Origin: Candidatus Sulfotelmatobacter sp.
GTDB taxonomy: Bacteria; Vulcanimicrobiota; Vulcanimicrobiia; Vulcanimicrobiales; Vulcanimicrobiaceae
Direction: 5' to 3'
DNA: 64,000 nucleotides
NCBI GenBank assembly: GCA_035504415.1
Contig: DATJRY010000011.1
Coordinates: 434,001-498,000 of the forward strand
This document shows positions 23,911-34,748 of this stretch, piece after piece; the first letter of the stretch is position 1; every line of letters begins with the position of its first letter. The notes under the pieces were generated by a model. It was given only the letters and a program-made list of their open reading frames with translations. It ran no database searches and was not told where the DNA came from. Made by a program: the position numbers and the translations under genes.

Positions 23911-25008
23911 CTAGACGGGAACCGGTTCCGCGACCGCGGCGCCGCGCAGCGCGACGTAGCGGCCGAGGTGGTAGTCGCGATCGCCCAACAGCCGCTCCAC
24001 CAACGTCGAGCGCTTGAAGTAGTGGCCGACCTTATACTCTTCGCTCATCCCGATCCCGCCGTGCAGCTGGATCGCCTGCTGCCCGATGAAGCGCGCCGAC
24101 TTCGCGATCTGCGCTTTCGCCGCCGAGATGCCGCGCTTGCGCGCCGCCGGGTCGGCGCCGTCCTCGAGCGTCATCGCCGCGAGATACGCCATCGAGCGCA
24201 CCAGCTCGAGCTCGATGTACATCTCGGCCATGCGGTGCTGCAGCGCCTGGAACGAGCTGAGCGCGACGCCGAACTGCTGGCGCTGCTTGGTGTAGTCGAC
24301 CGTCGCCTCGAGCATCAGCGAGCACAAGCCAAGCGCTTCGGCGCACAGCGCTGCGGTCGCGTGGTCGAGCGCCTTCTCGAGGATCGCGAGACCGTCGCCC
24401 GCATCGCCGAGCAGCGCGTCGGCACCGACGCTCACGCCGTCGAGCGTGACGTCGGCGACGTCGTAGCCGTCCTCCGAGGGATACTTCTCGAGCGAGAGCT
24501 TCGCCGCGTCGGCCGGAACGGCGAACAGACCGACGCCGTCCTCGGTGCGCGCGGAGACGATCAGCGTCCCGGCGCTGGTGGCGTCGAGCACGCGCACCTT
24601 CTTGCCGCGCAGCGTCCACCCGTCAGCAGTCTTCGTCGCCGCCGTGTCGACGGAGGCCGCGTCGTAGCGCGCGTGCGGCTCCTCGTAAGCGACCGCGAAA
24701 CGGTGCTTGCCTTCCGCCAGCTGCTCGAGCAGGTCGCTGCGCTCCGCGTCCTTGAGGATCGTGCCGGCCAGCACGACCTGCGCGACGTACGGCGAGACGA
24801 CCAAACCGCGGCCGAACTGCTCCATCACCAGCAGCGTCTCGATCGGGCCGCCGAAGCCGCCCAGCTCGTCAGGCGCTCCGATCGCGAGCCAACCCAGCTC
24901 GGCGAAGGTCGGCCAGTGGTCCTCGTGCTTGCCCTCGCCGTGCTCGGCGGCGAAGCGCGCGACGCTGTCCTTGATGAGCAGCTGCTCGGGGCTCAGACTG
25001 AAATCCAT
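23911..25008 (-). CDS. Acyl-CoA dehydrogenase, divergent (small-subunit-like) partner
   Basis: The 365-residue FAD enzyme begins MDFSLSPEQLLIKDSVARF. It has the GWLAIGAPDELGGFGG and C-terminal helix features (YTKQRQQFGVALSSFQALQHRMAEMY, QAIQLHGGIGMSEEYKVGHYFKR) of the acyl-CoA dehydrogenase fold. The middle FAD-binding strand region is weakly conserved. Two unlike acyl-CoA dehydrogenases side by side resemble heteromeric enzymes such as the steroid side-chain FadE26/27 or the pimeloyl-CoA PimC/PimD pairs. ATG 25008 is 14 bases after the upstream partner. Long-chain, dicarboxylic or branched substrates are possible. Confidence 0.88.
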   Translation of the reverse strand: MDFSLSPEQLLIKDSVARFAAEHGEGKHEDHWPTFAELGWLAIGAPDELGGFGGPIETLLVMEQFGRGLVVSPYVAQVVLAGTILKDAERSDLLEQLAEGKHRFAVAYEEPHARYDAASVDTAATKTADGWTLRGKKVRVLDATSAGTLIVSARTEDGVGLFAVPADAAKLSLEKYPSEDGYDVADVTLDGVSVGADALLGDAGDGLAILEKALDHATAALCAEALGLCSLMLEATVDYTKQRQQFGVALSSFQALQHRMAEMYIELELVRSMAYLAAMTLEDGADPAARKRGISAAKAQIAKSARFIGQQAIQLHGGIGMSEEYKVGHYFKRSTLVERLLGDRDYHLGRYVALRGAAVAEPVPV

Positions 25009-25022
25009 GACTCTCTGCTCTC

Positions 25023-26138
25023 TCAAACTTTCAGGATGCGCTTCGCGATGATGTTCTTCTGGATCTCGTTGGAGCCGGCGTAGATCGACGTCTTGCGGTA
25101 GTTGTAATACCGCCGCGCCAGCGGCACCTCGAAGTACGGGCCGCCCGCGTCCAGCGCGAGCTCGGTGATCGCCTGCTGGATCTCGGTGCCTTTGACCTTG
25201 AGGATCGAGGACTCCGGTCCCGGCCGTTTGCCGGCCGACTCCGCCGCCAGCACGCGCAGCTCGGTGAACGCGAGCGCGGTCAGCTCGATGTCGACCTCGG
25301 CGATGCGTTCGGCCAAGCGGCGGTCGTGAATGTTCTCGCGCTCGAGCAGCTCGTCGAGCTGGTTGAGCATCTGCCGGCAACCGGCGATCCCGGCTGTCCC
25401 GGTGCGCTCGTGCTCGAGCAAGAACTTGGCGTAGGTCCAGCCGCCGCCTTCGACGCCGACCAGGTTCTCGACCGGGACGACCACGTTCTCGAGATGGACC
25501 TCGTTGATCTCCTTGCCGCCGTCGATCGTCACGATCGGGCGGACGGTGACGCCCGGCGTGCGCATGTCGACCAGGATGAACGAGATGCCCTCTTGTTTCT
25601 TGGCGTTCGGTTCGGTGCGCGCGAGCACGAAGATCCAATCGGCCCACTGCGCGGCGGTGATCCACGTCTTGGTGCCGTTGATGACGTAGGCATCGCCCTT
25701 GCGCTCGGCTTTGGTCGAGAGCGATGCGAGATCGGAGCCCGAGCCGGGTTCCGAGTACCCCTGGCACCAGAACTCCTCGCCGCTGAGGATCTTCGGCAGA
25801 TAGCGCTGCTTCTGCGCGTCGTTGCCGAACTCCATGATCACCGGCGCCACCATGTTCAAGCCGAACGGCAGCATGCGCGGCGCCCACCCGTAGGCGAACT
25901 CTTCGTAGAAGAGGTGGCGCCGAATCGAATCCCAACCGGGACCGCCGAACTCTTCGGGCCACCCGGGCGCGGCCCAGCCGCGATCGAACAGGATCTTGTG
26001 CCAGCGATAGTAATCGTCTTTCTCTAACGGATCACCGGCTTGCACTTTGCGGCGGATGTCGTCCGGCAGGTGCGTCGCGATGAACTCGCGGACTTCATCG
26101 CGGAACGCACGCTCGTCGGGGCTGAACGCTAGATCCAT
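25023..26138 (-). CDS. Acyl-CoA dehydrogenase (large-subunit-like partner)
   Basis: This 371-residue enzyme has the canonical features: RGWAAPGWPEEFGGPGWD, the FAD-binding QGYSEPGSGSDLASLSTKAE, NGTKTWITAAQWADWIFVLART, and the C-terminal YYNYRKTSIYAGSNEIQKNI. It introduces the alpha,beta double bond in acyl-CoA in the first step of beta-oxidation. It is 14 bases upstream of the second dehydrogenase, and the two probably form a heteromer. The SDR gene diverges 30 bases away, so a shared control region lies between them. Confidence 0.93.
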   Translation of the reverse strand: MDLAFSPDERAFRDEVREFIATHLPDDIRRKVQAGDPLEKDDYYRWHKILFDRGWAAPGWPEEFGGPGWDSIRRHLFYEEFAYGWAPRMLPFGLNMVAPVIMEFGNDAQKQRYLPKILSGEEFWCQGYSEPGSGSDLASLSTKAERKGDAYVINGTKTWITAAQWADWIFVLARTEPNAKKQEGISFILVDMRTPGVTVRPIVTIDGGKEINEVHLENVVVPVENLVGVEGGGWTYAKFLLEHERTGTAGIAGCRQMLNQLDELLERENIHDRRLAERIAEVDIELTALAFTELRVLAAESAGKRPGPESSILKVKGTEIQQAITELALDAGGPYFEVPLARRYYNYRKTSIYAGSNEIQKNIIAKRILKV

Positions 26139-26168
26139 GGGGTTGCCTCGTCAGAAACGGAGATGGAG

Positions 26169-26936
26169 ATGCTATTCGACGTGTCGGGGAAGGTCGCGCT
26201 CATCACCGGGTCCTCACGAGGGATCGGCCGCGCGATCGCGGAGCGCATGGCGGAGATGGGAGCGAAGGTCGTGATCTCGTCGCGCAAAGCCGACGCGTGC
26301 GAAGAAGTCGCGGCTGCGATCCGCGCCAAGGGCGGCACGGCGATCGCGCACGCGGCCAGCATCTCCGACCGTGCGGCACTGCAAGGGCTGGTCGACCGCA
26401 CCATCGACGAGTGGGGCCGCATCGACGTGCTGGTCTGCAACGCCGCCGTCAACCCGTACTTCGGCCCGCTGCTCAACATCACCGACGACGCGTTCGACAA
26501 GATCATGGCCAGCAACGTGCGCAGCAACATCTGGCTGTGCCAGATGGTCATCCCGCAGATGGCCGAGCGCCGCGACGGCAGCGTGATCGTCATCTCGAGC
26601 ATCGCCGGCTTCAAGGGCAGCACCGTGCTGGGTGCCTACGGCATCTCGAAAGCCGCCGACTTCCAGCTGGTGCGCAACCTCGCGGTCGAATACGGTCCCG
26701 CCAACGTGCGCGTCAACGCCATCGCGCCGGCCATCATCCGCACCGACTTCGCGCGGAAGCTGTGGGAAGATCCACAGATCTACGCCAACGCCGTCAAGCA
26801 CTACCCGCTGCGCCGCATCGGCGAGCCCGACGAGATCGCCGGCGCTGCGATCTTCCTGGCCTCGCGAGCCGGCGCGTTCATGACCGGTCAGGTCATCACC
26901 ATCGACGGCGGCATGACCATCGCCGGCGAAGGCTAA
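26169..26936 (+). CDS. Short-chain dehydrogenase/reductase
   Basis: The 255-residue classical SDR shows the cofactor motif TGSSRGIG near residues 13-20, CNAAVNP, catalytic Ser in VISSIAGFKG and YGISK as the YxxxK pair. It ends in the typical GAFMTGQVITIDGGMT. ATG 26169 is preferred over the ATG at 26163 because GGAG then sits 6 bases upstream. FabG-like or 3-hydroxyacyl-CoA oxidation fits the surrounding beta-oxidation genes. Substrate not determined. Confidence 0.9.
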   Translation: MLFDVSGKVALITGSSRGIGRAIAERMAEMGAKVVISSRKADACEEVAAAIRAKGGTAIAHAASISDRAALQGLVDRTIDEWGRIDVLVCNAAVNPYFGPLLNITDDAFDKIMASNVRSNIWLCQMVIPQMAERRDGSVIVISSIAGFKGSTVLGAYGISKAADFQLVRNLAVEYGPANVRVNAIAPAIIRTDFARKLWEDPQIYANAVKHYPLRRIGEPDEIAGAAIFLASRAGAFMTGQVITIDGGMTIAGEG

Positions 26937-26942
26937 GGCGGA

Positions 26943-26985
26943 TCGGCCGAAGGCCGAACGCGACGGCTTCGGCGTAGCCGAAGCC
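26943..26985. terminator. Paired hairpins between convergent genes
   Basis: TCGGCC-GAA-GGCCGA (26943-26957) and GGCTTCGGC-GTA-GCCGAAGCC (26965-26985) are perfect inverted repeats in the 51-base gap between the SDR and thiolase stops. They can act on both strands. There is no T-run, so factor-independent termination is uncertain. Confidence 0.5.
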
Positions 26986-26987
26986 AC

Positions 26988-28169
26988 CTACGCGACCTCG
27001 AACAGGGCGGCGGCACCTTGGCCGCCGCCGACGCACATCGTCACGACGACGTGCTTGGCGCCGCGGCGCTTGCCTTCGATCAGCGCGTGGCCGGTCATGC
27101 GCGCGCCGCTCATCCCGTACGGATGACCGATCGAGATCGCGCCGCCGTCGACGTTGAACTTCTCGAGCGGGATGCCGAGCTTCTCCTGGCAGTAGAGCGC
27201 CTGCACCGCGAACGCCTCGTTCAGCTCCCACAGGTCGACGTCGTCGATGGTCAGGTGATGGCGTTCCAGCAACTTGGGGATCGCGAAGACGGGGCCGATG
27301 CCCATCTCGTCGGGCTCGAGCCCGACCACCACCATGCCGCGGTAGAAGCCCAGCGGCTCGATCCCGCGCCGCTCGGCGAGCTTCGCGTCCATCACGACGC
27401 AGGCCGAGGCGCCGTCGGAGAGTTGGCTCGCGTTGCCGGCGGTGATCGTCTTGCCGGGCCCGCGCACCGGCTCGAGCTTTGAGAGCCCGGCCAAGTTGGT
27501 GTCGGCACGATTGCCTTCGTCGCGGGTCAGCACGACGTCCTGATACGAGATCGCGCCGGTCTCTTTGTCGGCGACGGCCTTGCGGCTGGGGAGCGGGACG
27601 ATCTCGGCGTCGAAGCGGCCCGCTGCCTGTCCCGCGGCGGTGCGCTGCTGGCTGAGCAGCGAGTACGCGTCCTGGCGTTCGCGCGAGACCCCGTAGCGTT
27701 CGGCGACGACCTCGGCCGTGTCGATCATCCCCCAGTACAGCTCGGGCTTGTGCTCGTCGATCCACTCGTCCTTGAGGTGGAACGTGTTGCGGTTGTTCTG
27801 CGTCAAGCTGATCGACTCGAGACCGCCGGCGACGATCGCCGGCACGCCGTCCATCACCACGCGCTGCGCCGCCAGCGAGATCGCCTGCAGGCCGCTCGAG
27901 CAGAAACGGTTGATGGTGGTGCCGGCGACGGTGACGGGCAAACCGGCGCGCACCGCGGCGATGCGCGCGATGTTGTGACCGGTCGCGCCTTCGGGCGTGG
28001 CGCAACCCATGATGCAGTCCTCGATCTCGGCCGGATCGAGTCCGGCGCGCTCGACGGCGTGCCGGATGACGTGACCGCCCAGTTCCGCGCCGTGCGTGTC
28101 GTTGAACGCGCCGCGAAACGCCTTGCCGATCGGCGTGCGCGCGGTCGAGACGATCGCGGCCTCACGCAT
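26988..28169 (-). CDS. Acetyl-CoA acyltransferase (3-ketoacyl-CoA thiolase)
   Basis: The 393-residue enzyme performs the thiolytic step of beta-oxidation. The nucleophilic Cys90 is in [12 protein letters not shown]. The second active-site motifs are [29 protein letters not shown] (His) and [12 protein letters not shown] (Cys). Length is normal. It follows the FadB-type gene on the minus strand with an 8-base overlap, so the two are translated together like fadBA in other bacteria. Confidence 0.96.
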   Translation of the reverse strand: MREAAIVSTARTPIGKAFRGAFNDTHGAELGGHVIRHAVERAGLDPAEIEDCIMGCATPEGATGHNIARIAAVRAGLPVTVAGTTINRFCSSGLQAISLAAQRVVMDGVPAIVAGGLESISLTQNNRNTFHLKDEWIDEHKPELYWGMIDTAEVVAERYGVSRERQDAYSLLSQQRTAAGQAAGRFDAEIVPLPSRKAVADKETGAISYQDVVLTRDEGNRADTNLAGLSKLEPVRGPGKTITAGNASQLSDGASACVVMDAKLAERRGIEPLGFYRGMVVVGLEPDEMGIGPVFAIPKLLERHHLTIDDVDLWELNEAFAVQALYCQEKLGIPLEKFNVDGGAISIGHPYGMSGARMTGHALIEGKRRGAKHVVVTMCVGGGQGAAALFEVA

Positions 28170-30261
28170 GCGCGACCGCTCCCAAGCCCTTCCAGCTGCC
28201 GAACGACTCGCCGCGATCCGCCAGCTCTTTCAAGAGCGGCGCCGGCTTCCAGACGTCGCCGTACTGCTGTTGGAACGCGAGCATGTCGTCGACGACCTGC
28301 CGCAAGCCCAGCGAGTCGGCCCAGCGCAGCGGCCCGCCGCGCCAGACCGGGAAGCCGTAGCCGTTGACGTAGACGACGTCGACGTCGCCGGGCCGCGAGG
28401 CGATCCCCTCGGCGAGGATCAGCGCCGCTTCGTTGACCAGCGGGTACATCGCGCGCTTGACGATCTCGTCGTCGCTGATCTCGCGCCGCGCGATGCCGGC
28501 GGCCTGCGCGCTCTTGGCGATGACCTGGTCGACGATCGGGTCCGGGATCGGGGTGCGATCGCCGGGCTCGTAGCGGAAGTACCCCGCGTTGGTCTTCTGA
28601 CCGAAGCGGCCCATCTCGCACAGCTCGTCGGCGACGCTCGAGTAGCGCCCCGGCGGCCGGCCGTTGGCGTACTTGCGCTTGCGGATGCGCCACCCGACGT
28701 CCAGTCCGGCCAGATCGGACATCGCAAACGGGCCCATCGCCAAGCCGAACTTCTTGAGCACGCCGTCGATGCGCGCCGGCGACGCACCCTCTTCCAACAA
28801 GAACTCGGTCTCGCGGCGGTACGGGTAGAGCATGCGGTTTCCGATGAAGCCGTCGCAGTTGCCCGAGACGACGCCGACCTTCTTCAACTTCTTCGCCAGG
28901 CCCAGCGCGTTGGCGAGCGTCTGCGTCGACGTCTTCGCGCCGCGCACGATCTCGAGCAGCCGCATGACGTTGGCCGGGCTAAAGAAGTGCAGGCCGATGA
29001 CGTCCTGCGGGCGCTTCGTCACGCCGGCGATCGCGTCGACGTCGAGGGTCGAGGTGTTGGTCGCCAGCATCGTGCCGGGCTTGCAGATCGTGTCGAGGCG
29101 GCGGAAGACGTCCTGCTTGATGTCCATCTCCTCGAACACCGCCTCGATGACCAGGTCGACGTCCTTCGCCGCGGTGTCGAGCGATGTCGAGTACGCGATG
29201 CGGCCCAAGCGCGCGTCCATCTCGTCCTGCGAGAGCCGGCCCTTTTTGACCGTCGAGGCGTAGTTGCCCGCCATGATGCCCTTGGCGCGCGTCAACTGTT
29301 CCTCGCCGACGTCGACCAGCGTGACGCTGATGCCGACGTTGGCGCAGGTCATCGCGATGCCGGTGCCCATCGTGCCGCTGCCGATGACGACCGCGGTCTT
29401 GACGTCGAACGGCGGCGGCGTGCTGCCGTCGGGCATCTTGCCGGCTTCGCGTTCGGCGAAGAACTGGTAGATGCGCGCCTTGGCCTGCTCCGAACCGAGC
29501 AGCTCGATGAAGCGCCGCAACTCGTTGGCGTCGCCTTGCGCGAACGGCAGCGTGAGCGCGTCCTGGACGCAGTCGATCGCGCGGTGCTCGGCCAGGCCGC
29601 CGCGCTCTTCCGGCGCCGCTTTGGCACGGGCGGCGTCGATCGCGGCGCGCGCATCGTCGCCGCTGACGGCGAGGTCGCTGGCGCGGCGGCGGCTCCCGCC
29701 GATCAGCGTGCGCGCCAGCGCAATCGCGTCGTCGAGCACGGCGCCGGTCGCGACCGTGTCGACCAGGCCGACCTGCGCGGCGCGCGCGCCGTCGATCGGG
29801 TCGCCGCCCAGGATCAGCGCGAGCGCGGGGGCGGCGCCCATCAGGCGCGGCGCGCGCTGCGTCCCGCCCGCGCCCGGCAGCAGCCCGCGCTTGATCTCGG
29901 GGAAGCCCAGCTGGGCCCCGCGCGCGGCGACCCGGTAGTCACAGCCCAGCGCGGCCTCGAGCCCGCCGCCCAGCGCGACGCCGTCGATCGCGGCGACGAT
30001 CGGTTTCGGCGAGCCTTCCATCCAAGCGATCAGGTCGCGGGTGGTCGGCGTCGGCCGCGGGATCACCCCGAAGCCCTTCATGTCGGCGCCGCCGCTGAAG
30101 GTGCCGCGCGCCCCGGTCAGCACGATCGCGCCGACCTTCGGGTCGGCCGCCGCCGCGTTCAACGCCTCCAGGAGCGGGGCGATGGACGTCGCGCCGAGCG
30201 CGTTGACCGGCGGGTAGTCGATCGTGACGACGGCGACGCCGTCGTGGAGGGCAAACGGCAC
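28162..30261 (-). CDS. Multifunctional enoyl-CoA hydratase / 3-hydroxyacyl-CoA dehydrogenase (FadB/FadJ type)
   Basis: The 699-residue fusion starts with a crotonase domain (about 1-185) carrying [30 protein letters not shown] and the catalytic Glu in [18 protein letters not shown] 3-hydroxyacyl-CoA dehydrogenase follows: [17 protein letters not shown] near 290, [16 protein letters not shown] with the catalytic His, then [12 protein letters not shown] duplicated C-terminal helical domain closes it. GTG 30261 is chosen because AGGAGG lies 7 bases upstream; the frame continues to 30321 without a ribosome site. It hydrates enoyl-CoA and oxidises the product. Confidence 0.95.
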   Translation of the reverse strand: MPFALHDGVAVVTIDYPPVNALGATSIAPLLEALNAAAADPKVGAIVLTGARGTFSGGADMKGFGVIPRPTPTTRDLIAWMEGSPKPIVAAIDGVALGGGLEAALGCDYRVAARGAQLGFPEIKRGLLPGAGGTQRAPRLMGAAPALALILGGDPIDGARAAQVGLVDTVATGAVLDDAIALARTLIGGSRRRASDLAVSGDDARAAIDAARAKAAPEERGGLAEHRAIDCVQDALTLPFAQGDANELRRFIELLGSEQAKARIYQFFAEREAGKMPDGSTPPPFDVKTAVVIGSGTMGTGIAMTCANVGISVTLVDVGEEQLTRAKGIMAGNYASTVKKGRLSQDEMDARLGRIAYSTSLDTAAKDVDLVIEAVFEEMDIKQDVFRRLDTICKPGTMLATNTSTLDVDAIAGVTKRPQDVIGLHFFSPANVMRLLEIVRGAKTSTQTLANALGLAKKLKKVGVVSGNCDGFIGNRMLYPYRRETEFLLEEGASPARIDGVLKKFGLAMGPFAMSDLAGLDVGWRIRKRKYANGRPPGRYSSVADELCEMGRFGQKTNAGYFRYEPGDRTPIPDPIVDQVIAKSAQAAGIARREISDDEIVKRAMYPLVNEAALILAEGIASRPGDVDVVYVNGYGFPVWRGGPLRWADSLGLRQVVDDMLAFQQQYGDVWKPAPLLKELADRGESFGSWKGLGAVAHA

Positions 30262-30428
30262 GGAGAACCTCCTGTGGCAGGACGGGCAACCCGGGTGCGA
30301 CCCCGGACGCGCATGTAACAATCTTCTTTGTCGCCCGGCAGTTGCACCCTTCGGGCTCGCACCGGAAGCGACAATCGGATGTTCCGGAGACGAGGGCGAG
30401 GGGGGTGGGCCGGATAACGTTTGCGCCG

Positions 30429-31484
30429 ATGAAGGCCGCTCGACTGGTCGCGTTCCGGGCGCCGTTGGAGATCGAGGACGTCCCGGTCCCCGTTCCGACC
30501 GGCGCCGACGCGCTGGTCCGCGTCACCGCCGTCGGCGTGTGCCGGAGCGACTGGCATCAATGGAATGACGACTGGGGTTGGATCGGCGCGCGGGCACGCC
30601 TGCCGATCACGCCCGGCCACGAGATCGGCGGCGTCATCGAGGCGGTCGGCCCCGCGGTGAAGCGGGTCTGCCCCGGCCAGCGGGTGACGGTTCCGTTCCT
30701 GCAGTCGTGCGGGGCCTGCGACAACTGCACGGCGGGTCGGGACAACCTGTGCCTGCAGCCGGAGTTCTCCGGCTTCTCGCGCGACGGCGGCTTCGCCGAG
30801 TACCTGATCGTGCGCATGGCGGACCTCAACTGCATCCCGCTGCCCGACGGCGTCGACGACGAGGTCGCCGCGGCGCTGGGCTGCCGCTTCACGACGGGCT
30901 ACCACGCCGTCGCCCACCGCGCCCGGCCCGCCCCGGGCGACTGGATCGCGATCTTCGGCGCGGGCGGCGTCGGGCTCTCGGCGATCCAGGTCGCGGCGGC
31001 GCTGGGCGCGCGCCCGATCGCCATCGATCTCGACCCGGCCAAGCTGGAGTTCGCGCGGCGCGTGGGCGCGGTCGAGACGATCGACGGCGCCGAGGTCGAC
31101 GCCACCAAACGCATCCGCGAGATCACCGGCGGCGGCGCGCCGTTCACGATGGACGCGATCGCGACCGCGAAGACGACGCAGCAAGCGATCCGCGCGCTGC
31201 GGCGCGGCGGGCGTCACGTGCAAGTCGGCCTCACCTCGCAAGAGGACAAGGGCCAGATCCCGTTCCCCGCCGACGCGCTGGTCAACGCGGAGCTGGAGAT
31301 CGTCGGCTCCGGCTCGAGTCCCCACGCGGGCTACGCCGAGATCTTCGACTTGATCGCGCGGCGCAAGCTCGATCCGGGGGCGCTGATCACGCGGCGCATC
31401 GGCTTGGACGAGGTCACCGACGTCTTCCACGCCTTCGACACCTACGCGACGCGCGGTCTCGACGTCGTGACGAGGTTCAGCTGA
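30429..31484 (+). CDS. Zinc-dependent alcohol dehydrogenase (MDR family)
   Basis: The 351-residue medium-chain dehydrogenase has catalytic-zinc ligands in GVCRSDWH (Cys near 38) and GHEIGGV (His). The four-Cys structural zinc loop is CGACDNCTAGRDNLC, and a Rossmann FGAGGVGLSAIQVAA follows near 178-192. It oxidises alcohols or hydroxy compounds with NAD(P). ATG 30429 gives the conserved MKAARL start. The gap to the divergent fadB-type gene (30262-30428) must hold both promoters. Its stop overlaps the TetR start. Confidence 0.92.
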   Translation: MKAARLVAFRAPLEIEDVPVPVPTGADALVRVTAVGVCRSDWHQWNDDWGWIGARARLPITPGHEIGGVIEAVGPAVKRVCPGQRVTVPFLQSCGACDNCTAGRDNLCLQPEFSGFSRDGGFAEYLIVRMADLNCIPLPDGVDDEVAAALGCRFTTGYHAVAHRARPAPGDWIAIFGAGGVGLSAIQVAAALGARPIAIDLDPAKLEFARRVGAVETIDGAEVDATKRIREITGGGAPFTMDAIATAKTTQQAIRALRRGGRHVQVGLTSQEDKGQIPFPADALVNAELEIVGSGSSPHAGYAEIFDLIARRKLDPGALITRRIGLDEVTDVFHAFDTYATRGLDVVTRFS

Positions 31485-32193
31485 TGGCTTCTTCCCGGGC
31501 CGCCAAGAGCCCGCGCCGCACCGCGGACGAGAACGCGCCGGCCGAGAGCGGCCGGCTCTACGGCGGCCTCTCGGCATCGGAACGGCGGGCCGGTCGCCGC
31601 GCGCGCCTGCTCGCCGCCGGCTTCGATCTGTTCGGCACCATCGGGTTCCAGAAGACCACCATTCCGATGATCTGCAGCGCCTCGGGCGTCACGGCGCGGC
31701 ACTTCTACGAAGAGTTCCCTTCGCGCGAGGCGCTGCTGCGCGCCATCTACGACGACGTCTCGGAGACGACGTACCAGATCATCCGCGACGCGCTGCGCGA
31801 GACGGACAAACCGCACTACGAACGGGTGCTGGCCTCGAACCAAGCCTACTACGAGTACCTGACCGCCGACCCGCGCCGCGCGCGCATCTACGCGCTCGAA
31901 TCGCTCGGCGTGAGCCCGGAGCTCGAACAGCACCGCCGGGTGGTGCGCGAGCGCGTCGTGCAGCAGCTCACGCGCGCCACCGACTGGCTCGAGCCGACCG
32001 GCGTGCTGCGCAACGTCGACAGCCGGCTGGTCGCCGTCGGCCTCTCGAGCGCCGCCGTCGCGATCTTGGCGGAGTGGGTGCTGGCGGCGCGCAAGCCGAG
32101 CGTCGAGAAGATGGCCGAGACGCTGACGATGTTCTGGGTGCGCACCTTGCAGATGGACACGCTCGACGATGCGTTCGCGGAGCACCATCCCTG

Positions 32194-32194
<1 letters not shown>
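31484..32194 (+). CDS. TetR/AcrR-family transcriptional regulator
   Basis: The 236-residue protein has an N-terminal helix-turn-helix near residues 40-85 (RLLAAGFDLFGTIGFQKTTI, then ICSASGVTARHFYEEFPSREALL) and a helical ligand-binding C-terminal half. It lies between an alcohol dehydrogenase and an acyl-CoA ligase, overlapping both (ATGA). It probably represses this cluster and the divergent fadB-thiolase unit in response to an acyl-CoA, like FadR-type TetR proteins. No operator was identified with confidence. Confidence 0.9.
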
Positions 32195-33813
<1,619 letters not shown>

Positions 33814-33830
33814 TCGCGCGGCGGACCTCG

Positions 33831-34253
33831 TCAGCCCTCGGAAGCGGCGCCGAGCGCGTTGATCTCCCAGGGGACGTTGAACCGGTCGACGACGACGCCG
33901 AACGCCGGCGACCAGAACATCTCTTGCAGCGGCAAGCGGACCGTGCCGCGCTCGGCGAGCGCATCGAAGATGCGGCGCGCTTCGTCGGCGTCGTCGATGT
34001 CGACCGTCACGGCGAAGCCGCCGGGCGGTGCGTACTCGTCGAGCGGAACGTCGGCGCCGAAGAGCGCGTAGTCGCCGATGCACAGCGTCGCGTGCAGGAT
34101 CTTGTCGTACATCTCTTCGGGGACGTCGTGACCGCCCGGCGCTTCGCCGTAGGTCAGCAACGTTTCGAGCCGCGCGCCGAAGACGCGCTCGTAGAAGCGG
34201 AACGCGGTCCGGCACTCGCCTCGGAAGGTGAGGTGCGGCCGGAGGTGGATCAT
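33831..34253 (-). CDS. VOC-superfamily (PhnB/glyoxalase-like) protein
   Basis: The 140-residue protein starts MIHLRPHLTFRGECRTAFRFYERVFGA, the PhnB-like pattern, and ends with VVVDRFNVPWEIN. It adopts the paired beta-alpha-beta-beta-beta fold. Most PhnB-like proteins have no proven function; some bind small aromatic or phosphonate-like ligands. It is the last gene of a three-gene minus-strand run with a cytochrome c and an aminotransferase. Confidence 0.85.
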   Translation of the reverse strand: MIHLRPHLTFRGECRTAFRFYERVFGARLETLLTYGEAPGGHDVPEEMYDKILHATLCIGDYALFGADVPLDEYAPPGGFAVTVDIDDADEARRIFDALAERGTVRLPLQEMFWSPAFGVVVDRFNVPWEINALGAASEG

Positions 34254-34257
34254 CGCA

Positions 34258-34731
34258 TCAGCGCGCGGTCGGCGGCGTGTAGGGCGGGGCGGGGACGCCG
34301 GCCGGGCCCAGGCCGTGGATGTAGACGTAGATCGCGCGCTGGTCGTCGGGCGTGAGCTGCTGGATGTTGTACCACGGCATCGGCGGGTGATCGAAACCGT
34401 CGTGATGCCGCACCAGGTGCAGCCAGTCGTCCGGACTCATCTTCGCGAAGAGCAGCCGCAGGTTCGCCGCGTACGAGGTGCCCCAGGGCCCCGCGAACCC
34501 GCGCGGATTGCCGGTCAACAGTTCGGCGGTGGGCGTCGCGTCGTGCAGCTGGTCCCAGCGCGCGGTGTGGCAGTCGTTGCAGCCGCCGTACGCGACCAGA
34601 AATCGCCCCGCCGTCAGCGGATCCGAGGCGGCGACGTGCGGCGGATCGGCACCGCGCACATTGCCGACGAGCGACAATGCGAGAAGGCACCCAACGGTAA
34701 GCACCGCGGTCGAGAACACCGGACGGAGCAT
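34258..34731 (-). CDS. Secreted monohaem cytochrome c
   Basis: The 157-residue protein has a signal peptide (AVLTVGCLLALSLVGNVRGA), a haem-attachment motif CNDCH near residues 51-55, and a likely axial Met in HPPMPWYN. The fold (GRFLVAYGGCNDCHT, then QLTPDDQRAIYVYIHGLG) is of the class I c-type cytochrome. It should act in the periplasm as an electron carrier. A role with the neighbouring aminotransferase is not apparent. Confidence 0.88.
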   Translation of the reverse strand: MLRPVFSTAVLTVGCLLALSLVGNVRGADPPHVAASDPLTAGRFLVAYGGCNDCHTARWDQLHDATPTAELLTGNPRGFAGPWGTSYAANLRLLFAKMSPDDWLHLVRHHDGFDHPPMPWYNIQQLTPDDQRAIYVYIHGLGPAGVPAPPYTPPTAR

Positions 34732-34748
34732 CGGGCGACCCCTTTCGG

